Below are positions 45,577 to 54,840 of a DNA stretch of 64,000 nucleotides, in pieces. The stretch's first letter is position 1. Each line of letters begins with the position of its first letter. This stretch comes from Bacillota bacterium. Lineage in GTDB: Bacteria; Bacillota; Sulfobacillia; Sulfobacillales; Sulfobacillaceae. The stretch covers positions 1 through 64,000 of the forward strand of contig JAKACZ010000015.1 in the NCBI GenBank assembly GCA_021820965.1, given 5' to 3'. Below the pieces are notes generated by a model. That model did no database searches and had not been told where the DNA came from. It saw only the letters and a program-made list of their open reading frames with translations. Made by a program: the position numbers and the translations under genes.

Positions 45577-46789
45577 GAGACCACTCCTCATGAGAAAAGT
45601 ACCAGACATCTTTTAGCCATGGGGGCAACGACCGCTTTCTATCGCCCGGTGCCAGGTAAATGACGTGAAGTCCCCTCAGAACATGGCGGTGCAAGTGCTC
45701 GGTCAGAGTTTGTGGCCAATAAGGGCTCACGAAAACGAGTGTCGCCCGGTCTGCGAGCCGACGCTCCAGCCGCGAGAGGACATGGGGCAGATCATCATCC
45801 ATGGTTCCGCTGGGCTGGGTCCAGGCGAGCGCTGTGAGTAGTTCTCCCGCATGCGCCCGGCGCTCGGCCGCCAGCGTGTAGCCGCGGATGTGTCCGGAAA
45901 TGGCTCCGGTCGACGAAAGGCCTGTGACCAATCCCCGGTTGACCGATGCCTCCACAACGGTTGCAGCCACGCTGATGGTTTCTTCCAATAGATCACGGTC
46001 GATGCCTTGCCAGTGGGCTTCCGTGGTCTTGGGATGAAGCAGGACCTCGACAGACCGATCCGACATCGGCTCCAATTGTTTGACCATGAGTCGGCCCATT
46101 CGAGCAGAAGCGTGGGGCGCAATTTGCCGGACCGGATCACCTGGATGGTATGGGCGTGTGCCAATGATGCGGAATGGATCGGGGGGATCCCACGGGTTGC
46201 CTCGTATTGTGCCAGATTCCGGGTTTTGCGACCAAAATGCGGAGGGCAGGCCGTAGCGCCGGGGCCATATCGTGAGATGATACTGTCGGCGCTCCTCGCG
46301 GACCAGTTCGTTCCAGGATAGCGGGTCCCGGAACGTCAGCGAGGCAGGACCAATGTTCCAGCGCCCGCGCTCGTGCCCAATCAGTCCATATTGGACTCTC
46401 ACCCGTTGACGTCCGGCTGCCCACACGGTTCCGGCCAGGGTTTGACGCGCGCTGCCGGGCGTCAGGAGGATGGTTCCTGGACCGTGAGGGTCCACGGCTT
46501 GCGGTAACTCCACTTTCCACTGCATGTCTAATATGGGCCAGGGCGCCGGGTTTTGCACAACCATCTCGGTGGGCACGGTTTCCCCGATTTCGGCGTATTG
46601 CTCTCCGAGCCGTGTCGATACGGAGATAGATTCCAAGGTCCGCCGGGCTAGGTAGGAGGAGAGAAAGGCGAGGCCCCAGAAAAAGAGGCCGGCAATCAGG
46701 ATGGTGAGATGACCGGAGAAAAGTCCCACCCACGCCAGCACCATCCCCAGTATGGGAATGGTTTCCTGCCGCCAGGCCTTCCAAATCAC
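45569..46789 (-). CDS. DUF58-domain protein
   Basis: A 406-residue protein: two N-terminal helices (about 12-45), a beta-rich region with RDPLSWNELV, and the DUF58 core RPYHPGDPVRQIAPHASARM followed by LMVKQLEP. DUF58 proteins partner with MoxR ATPases and carry a von Willebrand factor A-like fold, possibly in assembly or stress envelope functions. It starts at GTG 46789 inside the moxR stop (GTGA) and ends overlapping the next gene. Confidence 0.87.
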   Translation of the reverse strand: MIWKAWRQETIPILGMVLAWVGLFSGHLTILIAGLFFWGLAFLSSYLARRTLESISVSTRLGEQYAEIGETVPTEMVVQNPAPWPILDMQWKVELPQAVDPHGPGTILLTPGSARQTLAGTVWAAGRQRVRVQYGLIGHERGRWNIGPASLTFRDPLSWNELVREERRQYHLTIWPRRYGLPSAFWSQNPESGTIRGNPWDPPDPFRIIGTRPYHPGDPVRQIAPHASARMGRLMVKQLEPMSDRSVEVLLHPKTTEAHWQGIDRDLLEETISVAATVVEASVNRGLVTGLSSTGAISGHIRGYTLAAERRAHAGELLTALAWTQPSGTMDDDLPHVLSRLERRLADRATLVFVSPYWPQTLTEHLHRHVLRGLHVIYLAPGDRKRSLPPWLKDVWYFSHEEWSRA

Positions 46790-47736
46790 GGCGTGTCTTC
46801 CACTGGAACGGGGACGTCTTCGAGAACTTGCGCGACCAATTGGGCACCGGTGACGCGACTAACGACTGCACTGCTACTCGGCTTTAACCGGTGCGACAGC
46901 ACGTACGGTGCCAAGTACTTGATGTCGTCGGGGGTGACGAAATCTGTCCCGTGAAGCCAGGCATAGGCACGGGCCACCTGAGCAAAGCGCATCGTGGTGC
47001 GCGGCGAAGCGCCCAGTTCCACTAACGGGTGCGAACGCGTGGCGCGGGAGACAGAAACCAAATAGTTCAAGGTGGGTTCGTTAATGCGTACGTTGCCTGC
47101 GTCAGCGGCCATCTCCTTTAAGTTGTCGGCTTCCAACAGCGGTTGGACGTGGGGTAAAGGATCTTCCCGGGAGAAGTGTTCGACTAGTCTGCGCTCATCC
47201 GCCTCGTCAGGATAGCCCAGCGAGAGCGACAGCAAAAAGCGGTCCAGTTCAGCTTCCGGCAGGGCGAACGTGCCTTCCATTTCCACCGGGTTTTGGGTTG
47301 CCATGACTAAAAATGGGTCGGGAAGCGGGTGAGACTGGCCGTCGGCCGAAACCTGGCGTTCTTCCATGCATTCCAGCAACGCGGCCTGTGTCCGCGGCGT
47401 GGTCCGGTTAATTTCATCCACCAAGAGAATGTGATGAAATACCGGGCCGGGCCGGAAGATCAGCTCACCGGTTTTCATGTCGTATACCGGTCCTCCGGTG
47501 ATGTCCTGGGGGAGCAGATCAGGTGCACCCTGAACCCGGGCAAAGCTAAGGTGGGTGAGCCCAGCCAGTGCCCGAGCCAGGCGAGTTTTTGCCACGCCGG
47601 GCACATCATCTAACAAGACATGTCCACCGGCCAGCCAGGCCGACAGAACCAACTGGGCTTGGGCTCGCTTTCCCAACACCAATTGGTCCAGAGCGCCCAA
47701 CAGTCTCTCGGCAAGAGCTTTTGTGTCCTTTTCCAT
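46786..47736 (-). CDS. MoxR-family AAA+ ATPase
   Basis: A 316-residue ATPase. The Walker A motif is DDVPGVAKTRLARALAG, Walker B HILLVDEINRTTPRTQAALL, the MoxR-specific block MEERQVSADGQSHPLPDPFL, and sensor 1 VMATQNPVEMEGTF. It probably acts as a chaperone for the DUF58 partner encoded next to it. No ribosome site is obvious before ATG 47736; a short hairpin (CCGGC/GCCGG, 47758-47773) lies just upstream. Confidence 0.93.
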   Translation of the reverse strand: MEKDTKALAERLLGALDQLVLGKRAQAQLVLSAWLAGGHVLLDDVPGVAKTRLARALAGLTHLSFARVQGAPDLLPQDITGGPVYDMKTGELIFRPGPVFHHILLVDEINRTTPRTQAALLECMEERQVSADGQSHPLPDPFLVMATQNPVEMEGTFALPEAELDRFLLSLSLGYPDEADERRLVEHFSREDPLPHVQPLLEADNLKEMAADAGNVRINEPTLNYLVSVSRATRSHPLVELGASPRTTMRFAQVARAYAWLHGTDFVTPDDIKYLAPYVLSHRLKPSSSAVVSRVTGAQLVAQVLEDVPVPVEDTP

Positions 47737-48097
47737 CTCAATTTGGCGACGGGCACTCCGGCATTAACGCCGGGGATGAAGCCGCCTTCCCCCCTTTCTC
47801 TTACGCGCTGACAGGACCTTGAGCACAATACCACCCGTCTTGGCGTTAAAGCAGATGGGCCACCAAACGATCGTCGGTGCGTGCCGTGAGAGTCCCGCTC
47901 CGATGCCGATCTACCGTCGATTTTCGCGCCGAGACAGGGTTTTCCCAGTAAAAACCGAAGTGTCGCGTAACGCGTACAGCATACCAGATCGGACACCGGT
48001 GTTTGTCCGTACGGAAAATTCCCCATGCTGAAACTATCGCCTTATCTCTCAATTCGCAGTGCAAGGAAGAAATTCCTTCCGTAACAACTAACAGCCG
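47737..48097. other. 361-base gap
   Basis: Intergenic between usp and moxR, both on the minus strand. It holds the small hairpin at 47758-47773 and presumably the moxR promoter; no gene-like frame with support. Confidence 0.45.
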
Positions 48098-48532
48098 TTA
48101 CGGGATAATCCAGACCGGAATGGGTGATTGATGGCAGAGTTCGGCCGAGATACTACCTAACATAGTGCGGGACAAGGAGTGGTGTCGGCGACCGGTTACC
48201 AGTGCGTCGTATGGGTGGTCCCTAACGTAGGCAATCAAGGTGCCGGCAATAGTCTGCCCCTCCAGTACCACGGCTTTAGAGGCGAGGGGCTCTAACATCT
48301 CTTGCGTTCTTTCACAAGCTTGGCGCGCGCGGTGGTCGGCGACATCCTCCAGTGGCGCGGCATAGTCGGCTATCGGTGCAAACGTCGGTGAGCCGACTTC
48401 GACGATAGACCGGAGGACGCTGGCGATGGTGACGTCCACGTCATCTGCAGCAAAATGTGATTTAATCCAGTCCGCGGCTCGAAGGGCGCTGGCGGACCCG
48501 TCTGAGACTAACAACAGGTGCAAAGGTTTCGT
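48098..48532 (-). CDS. Universal stress protein (UspA family)
   Basis: About 144 residues with the Usp fold: LHLLLVSDGSASALRAADW at the N-terminus and VTGRRHHSLSRTMLGSISAE (the nucleotide loop G-x2-G/H-x9-G-S) near the end, then HQSPIPVWIIP. The start is unclear: GGGAGGTG sits six bases before ACG 48532, an in-frame GTG (48541) overlaps that ribosome site, and TTG 48523 begins the conserved strand but is 16 bases from it. The fold begins after all three, so function is unaffected. It is divergent from the DUF1540 gene. Confidence 0.82.
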   Translation of the reverse strand, partial: TKPLHLLLVSDGSASALRAADWIKSHFAADDVDVTIASVLRSIVEVGSPTFAPIADYAAPLEDVADHRARQACERTQEMLEPLASKAVVLEGQTIAGTLIAYVRDHPYDALVTGRRHHSLSRTMLGSISAELCHQSPIPVWIIP

Positions 48533-48620
48533 GGAGTGCACCTCCCGCTTGTTTTTGGCAGTATGTTTCCACCGATTCGGGAAAGCATAACAGCGAACGA
48601 AGCAATAGAGGGGGATTTTG

Positions 48621-48833
48621 ATGGCAAACGTCGATGTGCGTTGTACGGTCAATAACTGCTATTTTTGGGCGCAGGACAACTATTGCGCTGCCGATACCAT
48701 TCTCATAACCGGGGATCAGGCGGCAGCTGAAACCACAACCAACGCCAGCACTAACACGCTGGTCAGCCAAATTGGCAAGACTCCAGCCGAAACACGCCAG
48801 CAAACGGCCTGCCAAACGTTTAAGCGGCGCTAG
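48621..48833 (+). CDS. DUF1540-domain small Cys-rich protein
   Basis: A 70-residue protein with the DUF1540 pattern: VRCTVNNCYFWAQDNYCAAD near the N-terminus and a C-terminal ACQTFK, i.e. four Cys likely binding one metal. Such proteins are common in Clostridia and Bacilli, often several per genome; function unknown. GAGGGGG precedes ATG 48621. Its stop overlaps the end of the convergent DUF763 gene. Confidence 0.8.
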   Translation: MANVDVRCTVNNCYFWAQDNYCAADTILITGDQAAAETTTNASTNTLVSQIGKTPAETRQQTACQTFKRR

Positions 48834-49918
48834 CTGGCGGCAATTGAGCTCAGCCGCTTTAGGGCTTTCATGCGGTCCATCTCGCCGAGGCGGGCTCGTT
48901 GTAAAGCGGTCTCCAATGAGGCGATGGTGGCTTCATAATCAGGGCGGTGCACAGGAAACGGTGTGCCGTCCTTTCCGCCGTGGGCAAAGCTGTAGCGTAC
49001 CGGGTCTTTGAAGGTGAGTGGGGTACCGTGCACCACTTCGGACACCATGGCCAAAGCCCTAAGTGTGCTGGCGCCTACACCAGGCAGCGCCACCAACTGG
49101 CTGTAGTCTTTGGGGTCGGCTTCGTAAATTTGGTGCAGGATTTTATTGAAATACGCCGGGGCGGGGACCATGTGATACCGGGGCATGGACAGATCACGCG
49201 TTCCATCTTCATTGTCCTTCAACTTCCTTAAGGTTAAGAGGGTGTCTTGCGGGCGAGCCACCAATTCCAGTGATGTCTGGTGAATCGGCAAATTCTGGCG
49301 GGCCGTGAGATCCAAGACATGACCTTCGGGTTGACCAACAATGCCCTGGTGTGGCGTCACAGTGAAGTCAACAACCGCGGAACTCAGCCAATGATATCGC
49401 CGGGCCAGATGATTGTCCTCGTTCATGCCCTGCTGTACTACCGCCCAATGACCATCCTTATCGAACAAAAAAACGTGATGGTAAAGGCTGTAGCCGTCCT
49501 GGACCAGGCCGCTGTCAACTTTGGCTGCCAGCCGGCTGGCTTGAGTCAATTGGACGCTGTCCAGCGCCAGCGCATAGCGGCTTCCCATGGTGTCGATTTC
49601 TTCTGGTGTTTTCCGCGAGGCCTTTCCTTTGCCGCCGGCCACAAACAGGCCGAAATCTTTAGCGCGGGCAGCCCACGCCTCTTTAAATGCGCCCAGCACT
49701 ACCGTGGTGAGTCCGGATGAATGCCAGTCAAAGCCGAGTACCGACCCGAAGGCCTGAAACCAGACCGGATCGGAAAAACGGCGGAGCACCTCCTGGGTAC
49801 CGTATTCAACAATGATGGCCTCGATCATCGCACCGCTCAGTTGGCGCATGTGCTCGAACAACCATGGGGGGCAGTGGCCGCCATGAAGCGGCGCAGTGGC
49901 GGTACCAGTCTTATGCAT
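48830..49918 (-). CDS. DUF763-domain protein
   Basis: A 362-residue protein matching DUF763 almost over its length. It opens KTGTATAPLHGGHCPPWLFE, has FGLFVAGGKGKASRKTPEE and DGYSLYHHVFLFDKDGHW in the middle, and a helix-hairpin-helix-like segment VALPGVGASTLRALAMVSEV near the C-terminus. The family is widespread in archaea and thermophiles; the hairpin suggests DNA contact, but the biochemical role is unknown. It starts at ATG 49918. Confidence 0.88.
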   Translation of the reverse strand: MHKTGTATAPLHGGHCPPWLFEHMRQLSGAMIEAIIVEYGTQEVLRRFSDPVWFQAFGSVLGFDWHSSGLTTVVLGAFKEAWAARAKDFGLFVAGGKGKASRKTPEEIDTMGSRYALALDSVQLTQASRLAAKVDSGLVQDGYSLYHHVFLFDKDGHWAVVQQGMNEDNHLARRYHWLSSAVVDFTVTPHQGIVGQPEGHVLDLTARQNLPIHQTSLELVARPQDTLLTLRKLKDNEDGTRDLSMPRYHMVPAPAYFNKILHQIYEADPKDYSQLVALPGVGASTLRALAMVSEVVHGTPLTFKDPVRYSFAHGGKDGTPFPVHRPDYEATIASLETALQRARLGEMDRMKALKRLSSIAAS

Positions 49919-50107
49919 GAGCGTTCACCTAAGTTTCACTATATCACGGCGAAATCCTAACGCGTCGATAGACAGAGGTGGTACGAATTCTTTCGCCAGC
50001 AGCGGGACCAGGCAGGGATTCGCGGAGCCCACGGCGAACCCGTTAGAAGTAAAATGCGGCTGGATTGACTATGTCGGGACAAGCCTATGCATTAAGGAGA
50101 GAATGTC

Positions 50108-50374
50108 ATGGATCCCGAATTGAAAGCCTATTTGGATGGTATGCGTCAAGACATGATGGCCCACCCCGAGCGAATGAATCAATCGAGCCGTCAGGACCTA
50201 ACAGAGCAAATGAAAGATCAGCGTCAGAATTTAGCCCAACAAATCACACAGCCTCGCCAGCACGCGGAGCAGATGAATCGGGAAACCCGCATCCTCATTG
50301 AACACAATACCTGCGCATTCCCCTTCTTAGGCGGCAGCCGAGAGGGGGTCAAGCAGGTTAGCCCGCAGGGCTAG
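50108..50374 (+). CDS. Small coiled-coil protein, function unknown
   Basis: An 88-residue Gln/Met/Arg-rich protein (MDPELKAYLDGMRQDMMAH, then repeated Q..R..Q helices) predicted as one long helix to about residue 65, followed by an unrelated tail. AAGGAG is eight bases before ATG 50108. The helical part resembles short coiled-coil proteins beginning MDPELKAYLD that recur in these acidophiles; the tail after residue 66 looks frameshifted, so the gene may be truncated. Confidence 0.5.
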   Translation: MDPELKAYLDGMRQDMMAHPERMNQSSRQDLTEQMKDQRQNLAQQITQPRQHAEQMNRETRILIEHNTCAFPFLGGSREGVKQVSPQG

Positions 50375-50486
50375 ACATGTCAAAGCTTTTGTTTTCTACT
50401 AAAAACATAGACATAGGGCTGGAACGGTCCGAATCCACGCATGGGGAGATCTCATAAGACGCGGAAGCCCATAGGCTTCTCGCGCA

Positions 50487-50711
50487 GTGGTCAATGAGCC
50501 AGGAACCTTCGGCGAGCTTTACAGCGAGTGCTGGCGGAGCGATCCCGGAAATCCTCGCCTCAATCCGTTAGAATTAGGCGGCGGGAGAGTTTATGCTGTG
50601 CATGATGATGTGCGCGGGGTCGCGGACGGGGTACTTCAGGTTAACGCTCGGTTGGAACAGTTCGTGACTGAGCAGTTTCAGCAGCACGATAAACGCTTGA
50701 TGCGTCTATAA
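50487..50711 (+). CDS. Possible short protein with C-terminal coiled coil
   Basis: A 74-residue frame whose second half (DGVLQVNARLEQFVTEQFQQ) is amphipathic and similar in style to the preceding coiled-coil gene; the first half is not convincing. It may be the tail of a decayed relative. Ribosome site not clear. Confidence 0.25.
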   Translation: MVNEPGTFGELYSECWRSDPGNPRLNPLELGGGRVYAVHDDVRGVADGVLQVNARLEQFVTEQFQQHDKRLMRL

Positions 50712-50793
50712 GCGTGGCGGTCACGACAGTAGCCCACCTTGGCATAACAGCCTCAACGTCGGACCATGCCGGGCGGGCGCGCGATTCCTTTTT

Positions 50794-51063
50794 GTGATCA
50801 CAAAGAAAACCTTGGGTCCTGCACCCCGCCCCACCCGACCTGTGGCCCACTATGCGCTTCCTCAGCAGGATTCTCACAGATCCTGGTATTTAGTCGTGTC
50901 ACCCGGGCTGACGCAGGCCGACTGGTCCAAAGCCCGAATCGCAGCCGCGTACAGCCAGTGGTTTACCACCGAAAACTGTTTCCCAGACGAGAAGAACGAT
51001 CCCGACGAAGGGTTCCACCTCGACTATGTGACGTTGAGCACCCCCCGCGAATACCCTGATTGA
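50794..51063 (+). CDS. Hypothetical protein
   Basis: An 89-residue frame ending EGFHLDYVTLSTPREYPD. The C-terminal part (from about residue 28) has reasonable composition with Trp, Tyr and acidic residues, while the first 25 residues look non-native. No family recognised and no clear ribosome site. It could be the end of a larger lost gene. Confidence 0.3.
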   Translation: MITKKTLGPAPRPTRPVAHYALPQQDSHRSWYLVVSPGLTQADWSKARIAAAYSQWFTTENCFPDEKNDPDEGFHLDYVTLSTPREYPD

Positions 51064-51161
51064 GCGTGTGCCGTCATGATGGTGCGGATCGGCGGATCAT
51101 CGCAGGGCACCTGTGACACTTCCCGTTTGGCGCAACTTCGGCAGTTTGCTACCATCGTCCT

Positions 51162-51827
51162 ATGAGAGCCCCATATCAACCAGTCGATCCGACTATCTTT
51201 GATCAGCCAACTGAAGAACTGGCGTACCACCTACTCGACCTAGTCTTGGTCCGCCAGGCGGATGACGGCGTGTCAGCCGGCCGTATTGTCGAGTGTGAAA
51301 TGTACCAAGGGCCAGACGACAAAGGCGCCCATAGCTTCGGGGGAAAGCCCACGCCGCGCACTCGAGTGATGTACGGGCCGGCGGGGCGCGCTTATGTCTA
51401 CTTCATTTACGGCATGTACTATTGCCTAAACGTGGTGACACAAGGGGTCGGCACACCGCATGCTATCCTTATCCGGGCGCTGGAACCGTTAATCGGGACC
51501 GACCTGATGGCAGCGAGGCTGGGGACGATCAAGGGCAAGCGCCCCTTGCATTCCCTCGCATCGGGTCCTGGAAAGCTTTGTCGCGCGATGGCGATTGACC
51601 GCCAATTGTATGGACATCCGCTTTTCCTGTCGCCCTTGTACCTCGTGCGTCCCGAGGCGCCCTGGCCCTCCTACCGCGTTGCCCGGGGCCCGCGTGTGAA
51701 CATCGCCTACGCTGAGGAGGCGGCCGCTTATCCCTGGCGGTTTTGGGTAGCCGGCCATCCGTCTGTCTCCCGGCCGTCGGGACCGGTGGCGACGGTTGAA
51801 GATGTCCCTTCCCACATACCTGACTAA
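51162..51827 (+). CDS. 3-methyladenine DNA glycosylase (AAG/MPG family)
   Basis: A 221-residue base-excision enzyme removing alkylated purines. Family motifs in order: AGRIVECEMYQGPDDKGAHS with the catalytic Glu, GPAGRAYVYFIYGMYYCLNV, AILIRALEP, and SGPGKLCRAMAID. The C-terminus has the expected GPRVNIAYAEEAAAYPWRFW. No strong ribosome site before ATG 51162. It stands alone upstream of the molybdopterin oxidoreductase gene. Confidence 0.93.
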   Translation: MRAPYQPVDPTIFDQPTEELAYHLLDLVLVRQADDGVSAGRIVECEMYQGPDDKGAHSFGGKPTPRTRVMYGPAGRAYVYFIYGMYYCLNVVTQGVGTPHAILIRALEPLIGTDLMAARLGTIKGKRPLHSLASGPGKLCRAMAIDRQLYGHPLFLSPLYLVRPEAPWPSYRVARGPRVNIAYAEEAAAYPWRFWVAGHPSVSRPSGPVATVEDVPSHIPD

Positions 51828-51913
51828 ATTGGGGTATTTCTCGCCGATCACCGCGTCAGAGAGATTGCGGGTGTACAATAACGGCAAGTTCTGTTTCGGG
51901 ATGGAGGGATCTC

Positions 51914-53914
51914 ATGGCGGTTGAGACCGTGCATGCGGTGTGTCCCCATGACTGCTATGACGCGTGCGGGCTTAAGGTGACTGCCGAGGATGGTCGTGTG
52001 ACCGCCATTAAGGGCGATCCGAACCACCCCATCACTCGGGGGTTTTTATGCTTTAAAGTAAATCATTATCGCGACCGTCTATACCATCCCGACCGCGTGA
52101 CCACTCCGCTCCGGCGCGTAGGCGCTAAGGGATCGGGAGAATTTGAGCCGGTAAGCTGGGAGCAGGCCCTGGCCGAGGTGGGCGGCCAGCTGCAGCGCAT
52201 CATGGCCGAGTGGGGCGGCGAGGCAGTGCTGCCCTACACCTTTGCCGGCAATGAAGGCATCCTAAGTCATGTCATGGCCCATCGCTTTTTCACCCTGATC
52301 GGCGCTTCGAGGCTGGACCGCACAATCTGCACGGCAGCGGCGGATGCTGCGTTGAAATGGGTGTACGGTACGGACCTCGGCCCTGATCCGGAAACCCTGC
52401 CCCGGGCACGGCTAGTCTTGTTGTGGGGCTCCAATCCCTTGGCCACCAATATTCACGCTGTGCCGCTCTTGGACGAAGCACGGCAAAACGGGGCTGTAAT
52501 CTGGACCATTGACCCTCTGAAGACGGCCACGGCTACACGTTTTGACCACCATGTGGCCTTAAAACCCGACTCCGATTATGCTTTAGCCATGGGGCTTTCG
52601 CGCGAACTCATTCACCGAGGCGCGGTCGACCAGGATTTCATCGCACGCTATGTCACAGGATACGAGAATTTTCGCGGGCTGGCCGAACCCTGGACCCGCG
52701 CACGCACGTTGGCTGCAACCGGGGTGAGTGAAGCGCAGTTCGACCAGCTGTGCGAAGTCCTTGCCACTGCGCGTCCGGCCCTATTCCGCACCGGCTGGGG
52801 AGTGCAGCGACACCGTGATGGGGCGCACATCATCTGGGCCGTCTCCGCTCTTTCCCTTATTTTGGGCACGCCAAGACACGTGGGGGGCGGGCATCTCTCG
52901 TCAAACGCAGGAGCCTTTTTGCTGAATCGCCGGGGACTGTACCACATTCAGGACGCGCCGGCGCGCCCTGCACGGCTTGTCAACATGGTGCAGCTGGGAG
53001 ACGCGTTGACCGAGCTGACCGACCCCCCCATCCGCGCCCTCATCGTCTATCAAAGTAACCCGGCGGCGACAGCTCCCAATCAGAGCCGCGTGTTGGAAGG
53101 GCTCAAGCGCGACGATTTGTTGGTCGTGGTGCATGAACAAATGCTGACCGATACCACACGCTATGCCGACTGGGTGTTTCCAGCCGCTATGTCGGTGGAG
53201 TCCCTCGATCTCTATGTGTCGTATTGGCACCGCTATGTTCAGCTCAACCGGCCCGCTGCCCCTCCGTTGGGGGAATCGGTGTCCAACACCGAGTTCTTTC
53301 GTCGGCTGGGGCGAGCACTGGGCCTGAATCACCCGGCACTGAACGACTCGGACGAGACCCTGATCCGCACGGCACTTACCACCTCCGAAGCCTGGATGGA
53401 CGGGATTACCTGGGATTCGCTGCACCAAAATCCGGTGCAAAAAGTGCGGCTTGCCATGGAATCGCGGCCGTTTGTGGATACCCCTATTGGAGCTAAAGGC
53501 GGACGCCTGTGCATTGAACCGTTGCCGCTACCAAGCTCCGCAGCAGGTCCGATCCTCCCGCCGAACGTGTTCCGCCTTTTATCGCCATCTCGGCGGGAAA
53601 CCATTAAATCATCGTTTGGCAATGTGGAGTCCGTCGTGAAAGCCGGCGAACCGGAGCTTTTGATGCATCCGCAAGACGCCAACCGACTCGGCTTGGCTGA
53701 CGGCCGATGGGTGATCGTGTCTAACGATTTGGGGGAAACACGGATGCGTGTGAAACGAAGCGACGTAGCTCAGCCTGGGATCTTGGTCAGCTACGCGGTG
53801 CGTTGGAACCGGGCAGCGGACGGGACCAACGTCAATCAGTTAACATCCACCCGCCTGTCAGACGTCGGCGGGGGCGCGACCTTTTACGACGTCCAAGTGA
53901 GGGTCCGACCATGA
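51914..53914 (+). CDS. Molybdopterin oxidoreductase (formate dehydrogenase-like)
   Basis: A 666-residue member of the DMSO reductase superfamily. The N-terminal [4Fe-4S] motif is CPHDCYDACG with the fourth Cys in GFLCFKV. The likely Mo ligand is the Cys in DRTICTAAADAAL (about residue 138). Cofactor-binding blocks include LLWGSNPLATNIH, HVGGGHLSSNAG and, in the C-terminal domain, LLMHPQDANRLGLADG. It has no twin-arginine signal, so it is cytoplasmic. The substrate is uncertain; no small subunit is nearby. Its stop overlaps the ftcD start (ATGA). GGAGGG precedes ATG 51914. Confidence 0.88.
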   Translation: MAVETVHAVCPHDCYDACGLKVTAEDGRVTAIKGDPNHPITRGFLCFKVNHYRDRLYHPDRVTTPLRRVGAKGSGEFEPVSWEQALAEVGGQLQRIMAEWGGEAVLPYTFAGNEGILSHVMAHRFFTLIGASRLDRTICTAAADAALKWVYGTDLGPDPETLPRARLVLLWGSNPLATNIHAVPLLDEARQNGAVIWTIDPLKTATATRFDHHVALKPDSDYALAMGLSRELIHRGAVDQDFIARYVTGYENFRGLAEPWTRARTLAATGVSEAQFDQLCEVLATARPALFRTGWGVQRHRDGAHIIWAVSALSLILGTPRHVGGGHLSSNAGAFLLNRRGLYHIQDAPARPARLVNMVQLGDALTELTDPPIRALIVYQSNPAATAPNQSRVLEGLKRDDLLVVVHEQMLTDTTRYADWVFPAAMSVESLDLYVSYWHRYVQLNRPAAPPLGESVSNTEFFRRLGRALGLNHPALNDSDETLIRTALTTSEAWMDGITWDSLHQNPVQKVRLAMESRPFVDTPIGAKGGRLCIEPLPLPSSAAGPILPPNVFRLLSPSRRETIKSSFGNVESVVKAGEPELLMHPQDANRLGLADGRWVIVSNDLGETRMRVKRSDVAQPGILVSYAVRWNRAADGTNVNQLTSTRLSDVGGGATFYDVQVRVRP

Positions 53915-54804
53915 GCCGGTCCCCCACGCTGTTCGAGTGTGTTCCCAATTTTTCCGAGGGCCGCCGCGTTGACGTGCTCGACGCGATAAAAAAGGCCGCC
54001 CGAGTGCCCGGCGTTCGGGTGCTAGGGCTTGACAGCGACCCCGATCACAACCGTGCCGTGCTGACATTGATGGGAGAAAGAAAGCCGCTCGCTGCCGCCG
54101 TGTTCGAGTCCATGATCACAGCAGCGGCCCTGATTGACTTGCGGTTGCACCACGGCACTCATCCTCGCATTGGCGCCGTGGATGTTGTGCCCTTTGTGCC
54201 CTGGCAAAACGCCACCATGGAAGAAGCCAAGGAGCTTTCGTATGAGATAGGCGAGCGGGCCGCGCGTGAACTGCAACTCCCGGTGTTTTATTATGCGGAA
54301 TCCGCCTTAAGGCCGGAACACGTCAACTTGGCCGACGTCCGTCGTGGGGAGTTCGAGGGATTGTCCGACCGTTTGCTCCACGATCCTCCCGATCAGGGGC
54401 CGTCCGTCCCTCATCCAACCGCGGGAGCTGTGGCCATCGGCGCGCGCCATGTGCTTATCGCCTTCAATGTGTATTTGGATACCCCGGATCTTGGCGCGGC
54501 CAAGAAGATTGCGCGGGCGGTCCGCGGATCGTCGGGTGGGCTGGTGGGGGTTAAGGCGCTGGCCATGGATATCCAGAGCCGGGGGCGGGTCCAAGTCTCG
54601 ATGAACTTGGTCGATTACCGCACGACGTCGCTGCCGCGAGCGCTCGAGATGGTGCGGCGTGAGGCCGAGCGCTTAGGTTTTCGGGTGGTGGAGTCCGAGG
54701 TGGTGGGACTCATGCCGTTTGCGGCAGTAGAGGACGTCGCGCAATATTACCTACAGATGCCCGACTTCGATCGCAAGCGGGTGATTGAGCTCGCTGACGA
54801 TTGA
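53911..54804 (+). CDS. ftcD: Glutamate formimidoyltransferase
   Basis: A 297-residue protein covering the formiminotransferase N- and C-subdomains: ECVPNFSEGRR, LGLDSDPDHNRAVLTLMG, HHGTHPRIGAVDVVPFVPW with the catalytic His, and HVLIAFNVYLDTPDL. It transfers the formimino group from formiminoglutamate to tetrahydrofolate in histidine breakdown. The cyclodeaminase domain of the bifunctional form is absent. ATG 53911 overlaps the upstream stop (ATGA), so it is coupled to the molybdopterin oxidoreductase, and hutI follows after 36 bases. Confidence 0.93.
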   Translation: MSRSPTLFECVPNFSEGRRVDVLDAIKKAARVPGVRVLGLDSDPDHNRAVLTLMGERKPLAAAVFESMITAAALIDLRLHHGTHPRIGAVDVVPFVPWQNATMEEAKELSYEIGERAARELQLPVFYYAESALRPEHVNLADVRRGEFEGLSDRLLHDPPDQGPSVPHPTAGAVAIGARHVLIAFNVYLDTPDLGAAKKIARAVRGSSGGLVGVKALAMDIQSRGRVQVSMNLVDYRTTSLPRALEMVRREAERLGFRVVESEVVGLMPFAAVEDVAQYYLQMPDFDRKRVIELADD

Positions 54805-54840
54805 AGAGGGCTTTTGTGCCGGGTAAAAGAAGGTGGACTC

